NCBI GenBank assembly: GCA_947598345.1
Contig: CANQFF010000024.1
Location: 1 to 12,800 of the forward strand
Reading direction: 5' to 3'
DNA length: 12,800 bases
Source of the DNA: an uncultured Bacilli bacterium
GTDB taxonomy: Bacteria > Bacillota_I > Bacilli_A > RF39 > UBA660
Below the pieces are notes generated by a model. That model was given only the letters and a program-made list of their open reading frames with translations. It had not been told where the DNA came from and did not search any database. How positions within the stretch are numbered: position 1 is the first letter of the stretch; each line of letters starts with the position of its first letter. Both the position numbers and the translations under genes were made by a program. Of the stretch, positions 5,731 through 12,800 are shown in pieces.

Positions 5731-7323
5731 TACATTAGTTTCTTCATCATTTGAATATGTTGAAATATAAGTATCTATATCCATAGATGAATTTATAGCA
5801 TCTTCAGGAATTACTAAATTAGTGTTTCCTAAATTAGAAAATTCTATAGTTATATAAAGCTTTGCAATATTATCATTTTTAATATAACTACTTAAATCAA
5901 AATTTATTTTTGATAATTTATCAGATTTATCAAGATATATATCTAATTCATAACTCTCACCTTTATTTATAGACATAGAATCTTCATCTAATTTACTTAA
6001 TAACTCATCATCAACTAATAATATGTAATGATTTAATTCATCTTCTGTTCCTACAAATTTAAAATGTTTACTATCTAATGTTTGAGACAAATCTATTTCT
6101 TGATTTAAATCTAAACTATTTAATTCTTCAAGTATATTTTCAGTCAATTGTTCTGAATATTTTACCCATATATTACCATCAGAACTTGTTGTTCCTAATA
6201 AATCCAACACATTTGATTGAGTATATAAATTAATACTATTATTATTTATTCTTGCATATAAACCCATTTCATCAAATAAAGCTGATTTATTTACAATTAA
6301 TGCAATATCCAACAAATTATTTGATTTTATATAACTTAATGTAGATGATACATTAACAGTATCGCCTGTCACACTTTCAACAGTTACTCTAAAATCTACA
6401 GTACCACTTTGTCCTCCTGCCTTTAAAAAATTTTCTACTGCATTTTCAAGTGCATCTATATCATTTTTTTCAGATTTATTAAAAATCATAAATGCAACTA
6501 CTGCTGCAACAACTACTAAAACCACACCTAATATTATAAATAAACCTTTATTATTATTTTTTTTAGATTTTTTATTATTTGGTTGTATAGGTTGATTTAT
6601 AGTTGGTGGATTAGTTTGGGTAGTCGCTGGTTGTTGTGAATTTAAATCTTGTGTACCTGATTCATTTGTTTCAGTAGCAACTACATTATTTGATTTTAAA
6701 TCCATTTGAATTAACGAAGGATGTTCAACTACTTGATTATTTTGTGCTGGTACTTCAACTGTTTCTGGCACATTTTTAATAGTTTCACTTTGAATAGAAT
6801 TTTGATTTAAAGAATCATTAACTACTTCTGAATTTAAAGAATTGTTAACTGTTTCTTGATTTAAAGAATTGTTAACTACTTCTGGATTCAAAGAACTATT
6901 AATTACTTCTGAATTTAAAGAAGGTTCAACTGGATTAATAGGCAATTCTACCGTTTGAACTGGCTCCTCAACAGATTTTAAAGATTCATTGGTACCGATA
7001 GCACCTACAGAATTTTGAATATCAAACTGTGTTAATGATGTATTTGAATTTATTTTATTGTCTTGATTAGTACTTTGTTCATAATTAGAAACAGGATTCG
7101 AGATACTATTTGTTAAAGACAAATCATTTAATTCCTGCTCTTTTGAAATTTGTACATCTTGATTAGAAAACAAATCATAGCTTGACTCAGTTAAATTAGA
7201 AGATGGTATATTAAATGGATTAGAATTTTGAACATTATTATTTATTTCATCTACTTTATTTCCACAATATCCACAAAATTTAGCTGTATCAGCAATATTT
7301 GCCCCACATTTTTTACATATCAT
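5728..7323 (-). CDS. Zinc-ribbon, repeat-linker, single-pass membrane protein of unknown function
   Basis: I do not recognise a named family for the whole 531-aa protein. A zinc ribbon is clear at the N-terminus: Cys3, Cys6, Cys17 and Cys20 in CxxC-x10-CxxC. Residues about 25-255 are low-complexity, rich in Asn, Ser, Gln, Glu and Val, and include 9-residue tandem repeats of the form xSLNxExVN (about 135-175). A Lys/Asn-rich stretch (251-259) precedes one membrane helix (about 260-281). A 250-residue folded-looking C-terminal domain follows, which the positive-inside rule puts outside the cell. The C-terminal domain has alternating hydrophobic strands and no visible catalytic motif or sorting signal. 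The order zinc ribbon-linker-helix-outside domain recalls staphylococcal TcaA only in topology. The ATG follows GAGGAG at 8 nt. The gene has its own promoter and terminator. It stands where B. subtilis has ymcA, but shows no resemblance to YmcA. Confidence 0.8.
   Translation of the reverse strand: MICKKCGANIADTAKFCGYCGNKVDEINNNVQNSNPFNIPSSNLTESSYDLFSNQDVQISKEQELNDLSLTNSISNPVSNYEQSTNQDNKINSNTSLTQFDIQNSVGAIGTNESLKSVEEPVQTVELPINPVEPSLNSEVINSSLNPEVVNNSLNQETVNNSLNSEVVNDSLNQNSIQSETIKNVPETVEVPAQNNQVVEHPSLIQMDLKSNNVVATETNESGTQDLNSQQPATTQTNPPTINQPIQPNNKKSKKNNNKGLFIILGVVLVVVAAVVAFMIFNKSEKNDIDALENAVENFLKAGGQSGTVDFRVTVESVTGDTVNVSSTLSYIKSNNLLDIALIVNKSALFDEMGLYARINNNSINLYTQSNVLDLLGTTSSDGNIWVKYSEQLTENILEELNSLDLNQEIDLSQTLDSKHFKFVGTEDELNHYILLVDDELLSKLDEDSMSINKGESYELDIYLDKSDKLSKINFDLSSYIKNDNIAKLYITIEFSNLGNTNLVIPEDAINSSMDIDTYISTYSNDEETNV
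6806..6940 (-). repeat. 27-bp in-frame tandem repeat, about five units
   Basis: Core TTTAAAGAA (or TTCAAAGAA) on the plus strand recurs at 6806, 6833, 6860, 6887 and 6914, exactly 27 bp apart. It encodes 9-residue units such as NSLNSEVVN and NSLNQETVN. The middle units are the most alike; the outer ones have diverged, and the 6914 unit only partly matches. The period is a multiple of three, so copy-number change would keep the frame. It lies in the linker of the zinc-ribbon membrane protein. Confidence 0.85.
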
Positions 7324-7350
7324 ACTTTCAACTCCTCTATTATCTATTCA

Positions 7351-7359
7351 ATTATAACA
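7351..7359 (-). promoter_or_regulatory. Extended -10 promoter for zinc-ribbon gene
   Basis: TGTTATAAT on the minus strand: perfect TATAAT with a TGn extension, 27 bp upstream of the ATG. No good -35 sits 17 bp upstream, where the miaB terminator U-tract lies. An extended -10 can work without one. Confidence 0.6.
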
Positions 7360-7362
7360 CAA

Positions 7363-7395
7363 AAAAAGAAAAAAGTATATTTTTTTATACTTTTT
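7363..7395 (-). terminator. Intrinsic terminator after miaB
   Basis: Minus-strand hairpin AAAAAGTATA (7386-7395), A6 loop, TATACTTTTT (7370-7379), then a T-rich tract. The upstream arm contains the last miaB codons and overlaps its TAA (7385-7387). The stem is nearly all A-U pairs, so strength is moderate. Confidence 0.7.
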
Positions 7396-8812
7396 CATCT
7401 ATTAATTCACCATCTAAACTCCAAGTTTTGACATCAGTTATCTTTACATTAACTATTTTTCCAAGATATTTCTCATCAGCACTAACATTTACTAACTTCA
7501 TAGTATCAGTATAACCCATAAGTTTTTTATCTTTTTCACTATAATCTTCTAATAAAACTTTAACAACTTTATTCAAATATTTTTCGTTAGCTTCAAGTGC
7601 ATATTTGTTAACAAGTTCATTTAATTTATATAACCTACTATTTTTTTCTTCTAAAGATAAATCATTTTTCATGCGAGCTGCGGGAGTTCCTTCTCGTGGT
7701 GAGAAAATAAATGTAAATGCAGAATCAAATTTGCAAGCTTTTACTACATCAAGTGTATCTTCAAAATCTTTTAAAGTTTCACCTGGAAAAGCAACTATTA
7801 TATCTGTTGTTATACTAGAATTAGGAATTCTATTTTTAATTTTATTAAATAATTCTAAATATTCTTTTTTTGTATATCTTCTTCCCATAAGTTTTAAAAT
7901 TCTATCTGAACCAGACTGAAGTGGAAGATGTATATAAGGCATAATATTTGGATATTTAGCTATAGTATCTATCATATTATCATCAAAATCCCAAGGATGC
8001 GATGTTACAAACCTAATTCTTTCAATGCCTGTTTTCGCAACCTCCTCAAGCAAATCTCCCATAGTATAATTCAAATGTAAATCTTTTCCATATGCATTTA
8101 CATTCTGTCCTAATAAAGTTACTTCTTTATAACCATTATTTATTAACTCTTTAACTTCATTAATAATATCTTCTTTTAATCTACTTCTTTGTTTACCTCT
8201 TGTATATGGGACTATACAATATGTACAAAATTTATCACAGCCATACATTATATTTACCCAAGCTTTATATTTAGAATCCCTTTTTACAGGTATATTTTCA
8301 TATACATCTCCTTCAATACTGTATACTTCTATTTCTTGTTTTTTATCTTTAATAGAATCCTTTAAAATTTCTGGTAACTTGTGCAAATTATGTGTACCAA
8401 AAACTATATCAACCCATTTATATTTATTTTTGATATCATTTACTACACTCTCTTCTTGAGCCATACAACCACATATACCACATATAATATTTGGATTAGA
8501 ATCTTTTAAATGTTTTACTCTCCCTAAAAATCCAAACATTTTATTATGAGCATTTTCTCTTATCGCACATGTATTTAATATTATTAAATCAGCATTTTCG
8601 ATTTCACTAGTCTCATTAAAACTCATATCTTCTAATATTGCTTTAATATTTTCACTATCGTGTACATTCATCTGGCACCCGTATGTCTTTATATAGTATT
8701 TTTTATTTTTACCAATACTCTTCATTTCTTTAGGAACTTTATAATCATTTTTTATTATTTTTATATCTTTATTAGTTCTTTTTTGTGCTTCTTTTAAATT
8801 AGGTAAATTCAT
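7385..8812 (-). CDS. miaB: tRNA-2-methylthio-N6-dimethylallyladenosine synthase MiaB
   Basis: Radical-SAM methylthiotransferase that adds the 2-methylthio group to i6A37 of tRNAs reading UNN codons. It is 475 aa and complete. The N-terminal auxiliary iron-sulfur site shows Cys46 (YGCQMN), Cys82 (NTCAIRENA) and Cys116 (GCMAQE). The radical-SAM cluster is Cys192, Cys196 and Cys199 (GCDKFCTYC) followed by VPYTRGKQRSR. A TRAM domain closes the protein (about 412-472). The YGCQMN and SHPWDF stretches fit MiaB rather than MtaB or RimO. The frame is open 10 codons further upstream, but the ATG at 8812 is preceded by AGGAAGTGAT (8816-8825) and gives the usual N-terminal extension seen in Bacillus. 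It has its own extended -10 promoter and terminator. Confidence 0.95.
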   Translation of the reverse strand: MNLPNLKEAQKRTNKDIKIIKNDYKVPKEMKSIGKNKKYYIKTYGCQMNVHDSENIKAILEDMSFNETSEIENADLIILNTCAIRENAHNKMFGFLGRVKHLKDSNPNIICGICGCMAQEESVVNDIKNKYKWVDIVFGTHNLHKLPEILKDSIKDKKQEIEVYSIEGDVYENIPVKRDSKYKAWVNIMYGCDKFCTYCIVPYTRGKQRSRLKEDIINEVKELINNGYKEVTLLGQNVNAYGKDLHLNYTMGDLLEEVAKTGIERIRFVTSHPWDFDDNMIDTIAKYPNIMPYIHLPLQSGSDRILKLMGRRYTKKEYLELFNKIKNRIPNSSITTDIIVAFPGETLKDFEDTLDVVKACKFDSAFTFIFSPREGTPAARMKNDLSLEEKNSRLYKLNELVNKYALEANEKYLNKVVKVLLEDYSEKDKKLMGYTDTMKLVNVSADEKYLGKIVNVKITDVKTWSLDGELIDEKV

Positions 8813-8815
8813 AAA

Positions 8816-8825
8816 ATCACTTCCT
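8816..8825 (-). promoter_or_regulatory. Shine-Dalgarno site fixing the miaB start
   Basis: AGGAAGTGAT, one mismatch from AGGAGGTGAT, 3 nt upstream of the ATG at 8812. It supports this start over the ATG at 8842, which lies at the promoter. Confidence 0.75.
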
Positions 8826-8830
8826 CGTAT

Positions 8831-8859
8831 ATAATAACACATTTAACTAATTAAAACAA
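8831..8859 (-). promoter_or_regulatory. Extended -10 promoter for miaB
   Basis: Minus-strand -35 TTGTTT (8854-8859), 17-bp spacer ending in TGT, and -10 TATTAT (8831-8836). The in-frame ATG at 8842 falls inside the spacer, which argues against it as a start codon. Confidence 0.65.
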
Positions 8860-8889
8860 TTGCTAAAAGAAAAAAGAATTCAACTAATG

Positions 8890-8918
8890 AAAAATAAGAA
8901 CCAATCTTTAAGTTCTTA
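8890..8918 (-). terminator. Intrinsic terminator after the receiver gene
   Basis: Minus-strand stem TAAGAAC (8912-8918), 10-nt loop, GTTCTTA (8895-8901), then T5 (8890-8894). It starts about 10 nt after the receiver stop codon and closes the signalling operon. Confidence 0.75.
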
Positions 8919-8928
8919 CTTTTATATA

Positions 8929-9303
8929 CTATCTTATATTTATCATCTTATTTACTATACTTTTTATATTATTACTTGAGAATGGTTTATTTAACATATC
9001 TACAATATCATAAGCAAAAGCTTTATCTATAGTTTCTTTAGTGTCATCGCCAGATATTATTGAAACAGGATATTTTTTAAATAAATTATTATTTTTAAAA
9101 TAATTTAGTACCATAAATCCATCGTATTCTGGCATATTCAAATCTAATAATATACCAACTATTTCATATTCCTTTTTTATTATATAATTAATTACTTCTT
9201 TTCCATTATTTGCTTTTAATATCAAGTATTCATCACTAAGTGCCTTTTCTATAATATTTTTTACTATCATCGAATCATCTGCCACTATAATAGCTTTTTT
9301 CAT
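8929..9303 (-). CDS. Stand-alone response-regulator receiver domain protein
   Basis: CheY/Spo0F-like single receiver of 124 aa with nothing after the fifth helix, so no DNA-binding or enzyme output. The acidic pocket is Asp9-Asp10, the phosphoacceptor is Asp54 in LLDLNMPEYDG, the switch Ser84 is in SIISGDD and Lys106 is in NKPF. All key residues are present. The ATG overlaps the TGA of the hybrid kinase gene by 4 bp (ATGA), so the two are translationally coupled, with AAAAGGA about 10 nt upstream. The likely role is to accept phosphate from, or shuttle it for, the upstream hybrid kinase. The final target is not in the window. The stretch around SGDDTKETIDKAF resembles receivers that in other proteins precede HD-GYP or GGDEF domains (recalled resemblance, not tested). 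Confidence 0.9.
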   Translation of the reverse strand: MKKAIIVADDSMIVKNIIEKALSDEYLILKANNGKEVINYIIKKEYEIVGILLDLNMPEYDGFMVLNYFKNNNLFKKYPVSIISGDDTKETIDKAFAYDIVDMLNKPFSSNNIKSIVNKMINIR

Positions 9304-11144
9304 ATATCATCATTCCTTTTATTTAAAAATTTACATAAAACTTTTTTTAATTCAGATTCATCAATGGGCTTTGACAAATAATCATCAAACCCTACTTCTA
9401 AATACTTATTTGATTTACCTTGTATAGCATCTGCAGTTAGTGCGACTACAGGTGTATTAAAGTTTTCAATTTCTTTTAATTTTTTTAAAGTTTCGGTACC
9501 ACCCATTTTAGGCATCATTATATCCATAAGAATTATATCATACTTATTACCACTATTTATTTTATTTAATACATCATATCCGCTTTCGCAACAATCAAGA
9601 CTAACATTATATTTTTTTAATATTTTAGATCCTACTTTTATATTTAAAATATTATCATCAACAAGTAAAACTTTTTTATCTTTAAAATCCACAACCTCAT
9701 CATCATTTATAATATCTTTTTTGTATATTCCATTTCTTATCTCTTGACTTAAATAAACAGTAAATGTTGAACCTTTACCATATTCAGAAGATACAACAAT
9801 CTTACCTCCCATCATTTCTACAAGTCGCTTAGTTATAGCAAGACCAAGTCCAGTTCCTTCTACAGTTGTATTTTTATCTTCATCCAATCTTTCAAATTTA
9901 GTAAATAACTTATCAATTTGTTCTTTTTTAATCCCCCTACCTGTATCACTAACAGATATAACTATTTTACATAATCCATCTTTATTTATACAATTCACTA
10001 AAAATTTTATTTCACCTTGATTGGTATATTTTACTGCATTAGTTAATATATTGGTAATTATTTGCTTTATTTTTCCACAATCCCCATAAAGTACATCCGG
10101 TATATCTTCAGCAAAGAAAGTTTTAAATTCTATATCTTTTTCACCAATTCTTGGAATAATGAGTTTAGTCAAATTTTCTAACATCTCTTTAAAATTGTAT
10201 TCAACATTTACAATTTCCATTTTATTTGCTTCTATTTTACTTATGTCTAATATTCCATTAACTATTTCAAGTAAATTTTGTGACGCCATTACTATATCTT
10301 TAGCATCCTCTTTAGCTTCTTCTAAAGTTTCAGCTCTATCGATACATTGACTAAAACCAACAATAGCATTTAACGGAGTTCTAATTTCATGTGACATACT
10401 GCTTAAGAAATCAGTTTTAGCATTATTAGCTTTTTCTGCTTGATCTTTTGCAAGCTCTAGTTCATTAATCAATCTAACATCCGGATTTTCAATTGTATGA
10501 AACATCAAATAACTTATTAGAGTCTCAGCTAAAGAATTTAATATTATATTAGGATAAAAAGAATTTATAATACTAAAAATTATCTCTAGAGCTAAAAATA
10601 CAAATATAGGAATAATCTTTTTTTTGTTCAATGTTTTTCTATTAACTATTACTGATAATATACAAACGGCTATCATTACCATAGCAACTAATCCCATAAA
10701 ATTAACCGCTGCACCATATGCATATAAAATAAATCCATCACTATAACTATGTTCTGACGGTAGAAAAGACATAACAATTCCTATTAATATAAATATTGTA
10801 CCCAATATACAAATATTAGCTTTTTTATTTTTATTTATTATTGAATTTGATTTTTCATTTGATATTTTTACTATATAATATGTAAAGTCTAAAATCCATG
10901 CAAGTATATACATAAAATAAATTCTTTCCAGTATTATTACTATGAGTAAATTACTATATAAATGATAATTAATAACTAATGCAAGTAATAATTCTGCTAA
11001 TAAAACCAAAAAATTGTTAAAAAGAATCCACTTATAAATTCTATTTTCTTCATTATTTATTTTTTTCTTTGTTGAGTATATTACTATTAAAAACAATAAA
11101 AATAGAAAACAGCAAATATTTAAAGTTAAAGTTATTACATTCAT
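9300..11144 (-). CDS. Membrane-bound hybrid sensor histidine kinase
   Basis: Sensor kinase of 614 aa. Six or seven hydrophobic segments fill residues 1-215 with short loops, so sensing is probably in or near the membrane. A coiled segment (about 223-243) leads to the HisKA domain with phosphoacceptor His252 in SHEIRTPLN. The ATPase domain shows the N-box QIITNILTNAVKYT (361-374), G1 DTGRG (400-404), the F-box-like region FTKFERL (414-420) and G2 GTGLGLA (430-436). A C-terminal receiver (about 488-610) has Asp496-Asp497, phosphoacceptor Asp541 (MDIMMPKMGG), Thr570 and Lys592 (SKP). No HPt domain is present, so a separate phosphotransferase would be needed for a full relay. The frame is open 11 codons upstream, but the ATG at 11144 is preceded by GGAGGAT (11152-11158), while the ATG at 11177 overlaps the -10 region. 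It is coupled to the receiver gene downstream. Confidence 0.92.
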   Translation of the reverse strand: MNVITLTLNICCFLFLLFLIVIYSTKKKINNEENRIYKWILFNNFLVLLAELLLALVINYHLYSNLLIVIILERIYFMYILAWILDFTYYIVKISNEKSNSIINKNKKANICILGTIFILIGIVMSFLPSEHSYSDGFILYAYGAAVNFMGLVAMVMIAVCILSVIVNRKTLNKKKIIPIFVFLALEIIFSIINSFYPNIILNSLAETLISYLMFHTIENPDVRLINELELAKDQAEKANNAKTDFLSSMSHEIRTPLNAIVGFSQCIDRAETLEEAKEDAKDIVMASQNLLEIVNGILDISKIEANKMEIVNVEYNFKEMLENLTKLIIPRIGEKDIEFKTFFAEDIPDVLYGDCGKIKQIITNILTNAVKYTNQGEIKFLVNCINKDGLCKIVISVSDTGRGIKKEQIDKLFTKFERLDEDKNTTVEGTGLGLAITKRLVEMMGGKIVVSSEYGKGSTFTVYLSQEIRNGIYKKDIINDDEVVDFKDKKVLLVDDNILNIKVGSKILKKYNVSLDCCESGYDVLNKINSGNKYDIILMDIMMPKMGGTETLKKLKEIENFNTPVVALTADAIQGKSNKYLEVGFDDYLSKPIDESELKKVLCKFLNKRNDDI

Positions 11145-11151
11145 ATCATTT

Positions 11152-11158
11152 ATCCTCC
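11152..11158 (-). promoter_or_regulatory. Shine-Dalgarno site fixing the kinase start
   Basis: GGAGGAT on the minus strand, 7 nt upstream of the ATG at 11144. It excludes the longer in-frame start at 11177. Confidence 0.8.
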
Positions 11159-11167
11159 ATTTTCTTA

Positions 11168-11196
11168 ATTTTAACATTTTTTCTAAACATTGTAAA
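11168..11196 (-). promoter_or_regulatory. Extended -10 promoter for kinase-receiver operon
   Basis: Minus-strand -35 TTTACA (11191-11196), 17-bp spacer ending in TGT, and -10 TAAAAT (11168-11173). It lies about 24 bp ahead of the start codon. I see nothing further in the 70-odd bases between this promoter and the upstream terminator. Confidence 0.65.
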
Positions 11197-11272
11197 GTAG
11201 TAGGAATTTAATTTAATAATATGTTTTATAATAAAATGTAAGATGATTTTAATAATAAAAAGTTTTAAATAC

Positions 11273-11315
11273 AAAAAATTGATAGATAGAAAATATATTC
11301 TAAATATCAATTTTT
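11273..11315 (-). terminator. Two-part hairpin terminator after the AMP-ligase gene
   Basis: Outer 11-bp stem AAAAATTGATA / TATCAATTTTT (11305-11315 with 11274-11284) encloses an inner stem TAGAA / TTCTA. The lower strand of the outer stem ends in a T-run on the minus strand. It starts about 12 nt after the stop codon at 11327-11329. The outer stem ends in A-T runs, so it could also stop transcription from the other direction. Confidence 0.75.
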
Positions 11316-11326
11316 ATTTAATATAT

Positions 11327-12800
11327 TTATATAAGATTATATTTTTTTTGAAGTGCTTTTTTGTCAACTTTAAACTTGCTCATAGGTTTTTCATCTATTA
11401 CAAAAAGTTCCTTGGGCTTTTGTTCTGATAAAAGTTCTGTATTAATTAAATCATTTATTTTAATTAATAATTCACCAATTGAAATATTTTTCTCTGGGAC
11501 AATAAACAAATATGGTACTTTAAGTTTTGAATCATCATTATTTTTTCCAGAAACAACAATAGCATCTTTTACTCCATCAACTGAAGCTATTTTATTTTCT
11601 ATATCTAAAGGGAATATAAATTTATTTGGATATACTTCTATTCTCTCTCTACCAAGTACAAATAATAATCCTTCTTCAGTCATATACCCAAAATCACCTG
11701 TGTGCAACCACAACTTACCATCTGGATGAATTTTTAATACTTCATCTGTTAATTTTTTATCTGAGTACCCTAACATAATACCAGGACCACTCTTGCAAAT
11801 TTCTCCTACTTCATTATACTTTAATTCATTAGTCGTATTAGGTTCAAATATTGAAATTATAGTATCTATATATGGGATACCATAACTTCCTGAAAAAACC
11901 ATTTCTTTGCCAAATGTAGTAGTAAAACCTGTACCTCCCTCAGTTTGGCCATAACTAGTACTAAATTGAGTCTTACAATTGTGTTCATCTAAAAATTTTT
12001 GAACACTTTGGGCAAATTTTTTAGTTATAGGTTCAGCACCAAATCCAATTAATTTAAAATAACTCATATCGTAATCTTTTGGTATTCTATTACTTTCAAG
12101 TAAAGTGTTAAAACAAACAGGAGGGCCTCCCCAACATGTAGGCTCATAATGCATCATTTCTATATCAATATCTTGCAACTTACAATAAGGATCTAAAATT
12201 AATTTTTTACCATCAACAAGTGGATAACAAACCATTGAAATTATAACAGTTGCGTGAATTGGGGGAGCTATTGTATCAAGCCATGTATCTTTGCACTTTT
12301 GATGAAAAGGAAATAAAGTCAATTGATTGACAATTCCTAAAACAGATTCTGAAGAGTGCATTACTTCTTTAGGATTACCAACTGATCCACTTGTAAATGT
12401 TGAAAAAAGTTTAATAGAATTATCGTTGTTCTCTTCTATATGATCTATATTCTTCCCTATATTTAAAAATTTGTCCCAAGATATGTTTCTCGTATCTTTT
12501 GTTGTTTTACTTAAATATTTAGAATTAATAACTTCAAAGATGTTTTCCCTAACTTTACTTTTATCTTGAGCAGAATATAAAGGATCTATTGTAATAATAT
12601 TTTTTATATTAGTTTTATTATATATTTCATTTGCATCAGAATCACTTAAATAATCTGGAGCAATATAATAACTTACAGTATCATCTGAATTAATTAAATC
12701 AATTATTTCTGAAGAACTACCCAAAAAGTCTTTTATTGAACATCCTATAAGTTCTGAGGCTAATAATAATTCTATATATTCTGGAACAGACTCTAAAGAT
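11327..12800 (-). CDS. AMP-forming acyl-CoA synthetase/ligase-like protein (5' end off window)
   Basis: ANL-superfamily adenylating enzyme, which activates a carboxylic acid as acyl-AMP and usually transfers it to CoA or a carrier. About 490 residues are visible. The frame stays open to the window edge and there reads VPEYIELLLASELIG, like the usual N-terminal PEY-x-EL-x-LA segment, so the start is missing. The phosphate-binding loop is TFTSGSVGNPKEVMHS, with Glu where most members have Gly (PKGV). The conserved STSYGQTEGGTG (A5) and WLHTGDFGY (A7) follow. The hinge region is LGRERIEVYPNKFIFPLDIE, which lacks the usual K/D hinge residue after GRx and the GG that normally follows. The C-terminus has PMSKFKVDKKAL, whose Lys aligns with the catalytic A10 lysine. 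No carrier domain follows. Substrate unknown: fatty acyl or another small acid. Confidence 0.88.
   Translation of the reverse strand, partial: SLESVPEYIELLLASELIGCSIKDFLGSSSEIIDLINSDDTVSYYIAPDYLSDSDANEIYNKTNIKNIITIDPLYSAQDKSKVRENIFEVINSKYLSKTTKDTRNISWDKFLNIGKNIDHIEENNDNSIKLFSTFTSGSVGNPKEVMHSSESVLGIVNQLTLFPFHQKCKDTWLDTIAPPIHATVIISMVCYPLVDGKKLILDPYCKLQDIDIEMMHYEPTCWGGPPVCFNTLLESNRIPKDYDMSYFKLIGFGAEPITKKFAQSVQKFLDEHNCKTQFSTSYGQTEGGTGFTTTFGKEMVFSGSYGIPYIDTIISIFEPNTTNELKYNEVGEICKSGPGIMLGYSDKKLTDEVLKIHPDGKLWLHTGDFGYMTEEGLLFVLGRERIEVYPNKFIFPLDIENKIASVDGVKDAIVVSGKNNDDSKLKVPYLFIVPEKNISIGELLIKINDLINTELLSEQKPKELFVIDEKPMSKFKVDKKALQKKYNLI

Noticed and set aside
7228..7919. Plus-strand open frames antisense to miaB and the zinc-ribbon gene
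   Set aside because: They mirror real minus-strand genes, have no recognisable protein features, and are expected by chance in AT-rich coding DNA.
11145..11177. Longer kinase start at 11177
   Set aside because: It overlaps the -10 region of the kinase promoter and has no ribosome site of its own.
11243..11428. Plus-strand 61-codon open frame across the AMP-ligase 3' end
   Set aside because: It runs through the terminator and the antisense of a conserved coding end, has low-complexity Ile/Phe/Lys composition and no ribosome site worth naming.
12722..12724. TTG start for a complete AMP-ligase gene
   Set aside because: The frame continues upstream without a stop to the window edge and encodes the family's conserved N-terminal segment, so the codon is an internal Leu.

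Overview
The window is very AT-rich, and every gene on it reads from the minus strand. The genetic code is standard: TGG encodes Trp, and TGA ends the histidine kinase gene. A CotE-type spore coat protein lies two genes downstream of miaB, with rseP, cdsA, rpsP and a KH-domain gene nearby. CotE is known from Bacilli, and Bacillus also keeps miaB and cotE close together. The source is therefore most likely a low-GC, spore-forming or formerly spore-forming member of the Bacilli, possibly an uncultured gut lineage (inference).

Reading along the minus strand, from high to low coordinates: (1) An AMP-forming acyl-CoA synthetase-like gene is cut by the right window edge and ends in a strong two-part terminator. 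(2) A signalling pair follows from its own promoter: a membrane-bound hybrid histidine kinase (HisKA, HATPase and receiver domains), overlapping by 4 bp a stand-alone receiver with no output domain. (3) miaB (tRNA ms2i6A methylthiotransferase) has its own promoter and terminator. (4) A 531-aa protein has an N-terminal zinc ribbon, a long Asn/Ser/Gln-rich linker with a 27-bp (9-residue) tandem repeat, one membrane segment and an outside domain. It has its own promoter and terminator. (5) cotE has a possible SigE-like promoter and its own terminator. (6) rpsP and khpA form a two-gene operon behind a near-consensus extended -10 promoter whose -35 lies in a 24-bp inverted repeat. (7) A tight cdsA-rseP-ABC ATPase-ABC permease operon follows, with an 11-bp gap at each of the first two junctions and an 11-bp overlap at the third.

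The window therefore joins housekeeping functions (phospholipid synthesis, intramembrane proteolysis, ribosome, tRNA modification) with one sporulation gene, one uncharacterised envelope protein and a sensory phosphorelay. Transcription units are short and compact. Four of the six intrinsic terminators overlap the stop codon of the gene they follow, and a fifth abuts it. Four of the five sigma-A-type promoters carry an extended TGn -10. No mobile element, tRNA, rRNA or convincing CRISPR array is visible. No gene-free stretch exceeds about 200 bases. The clearest candidates for new biology are the repeat-bearing zinc-ribbon membrane protein between miaB and cotE, and the palindrome over the rpsP promoter.
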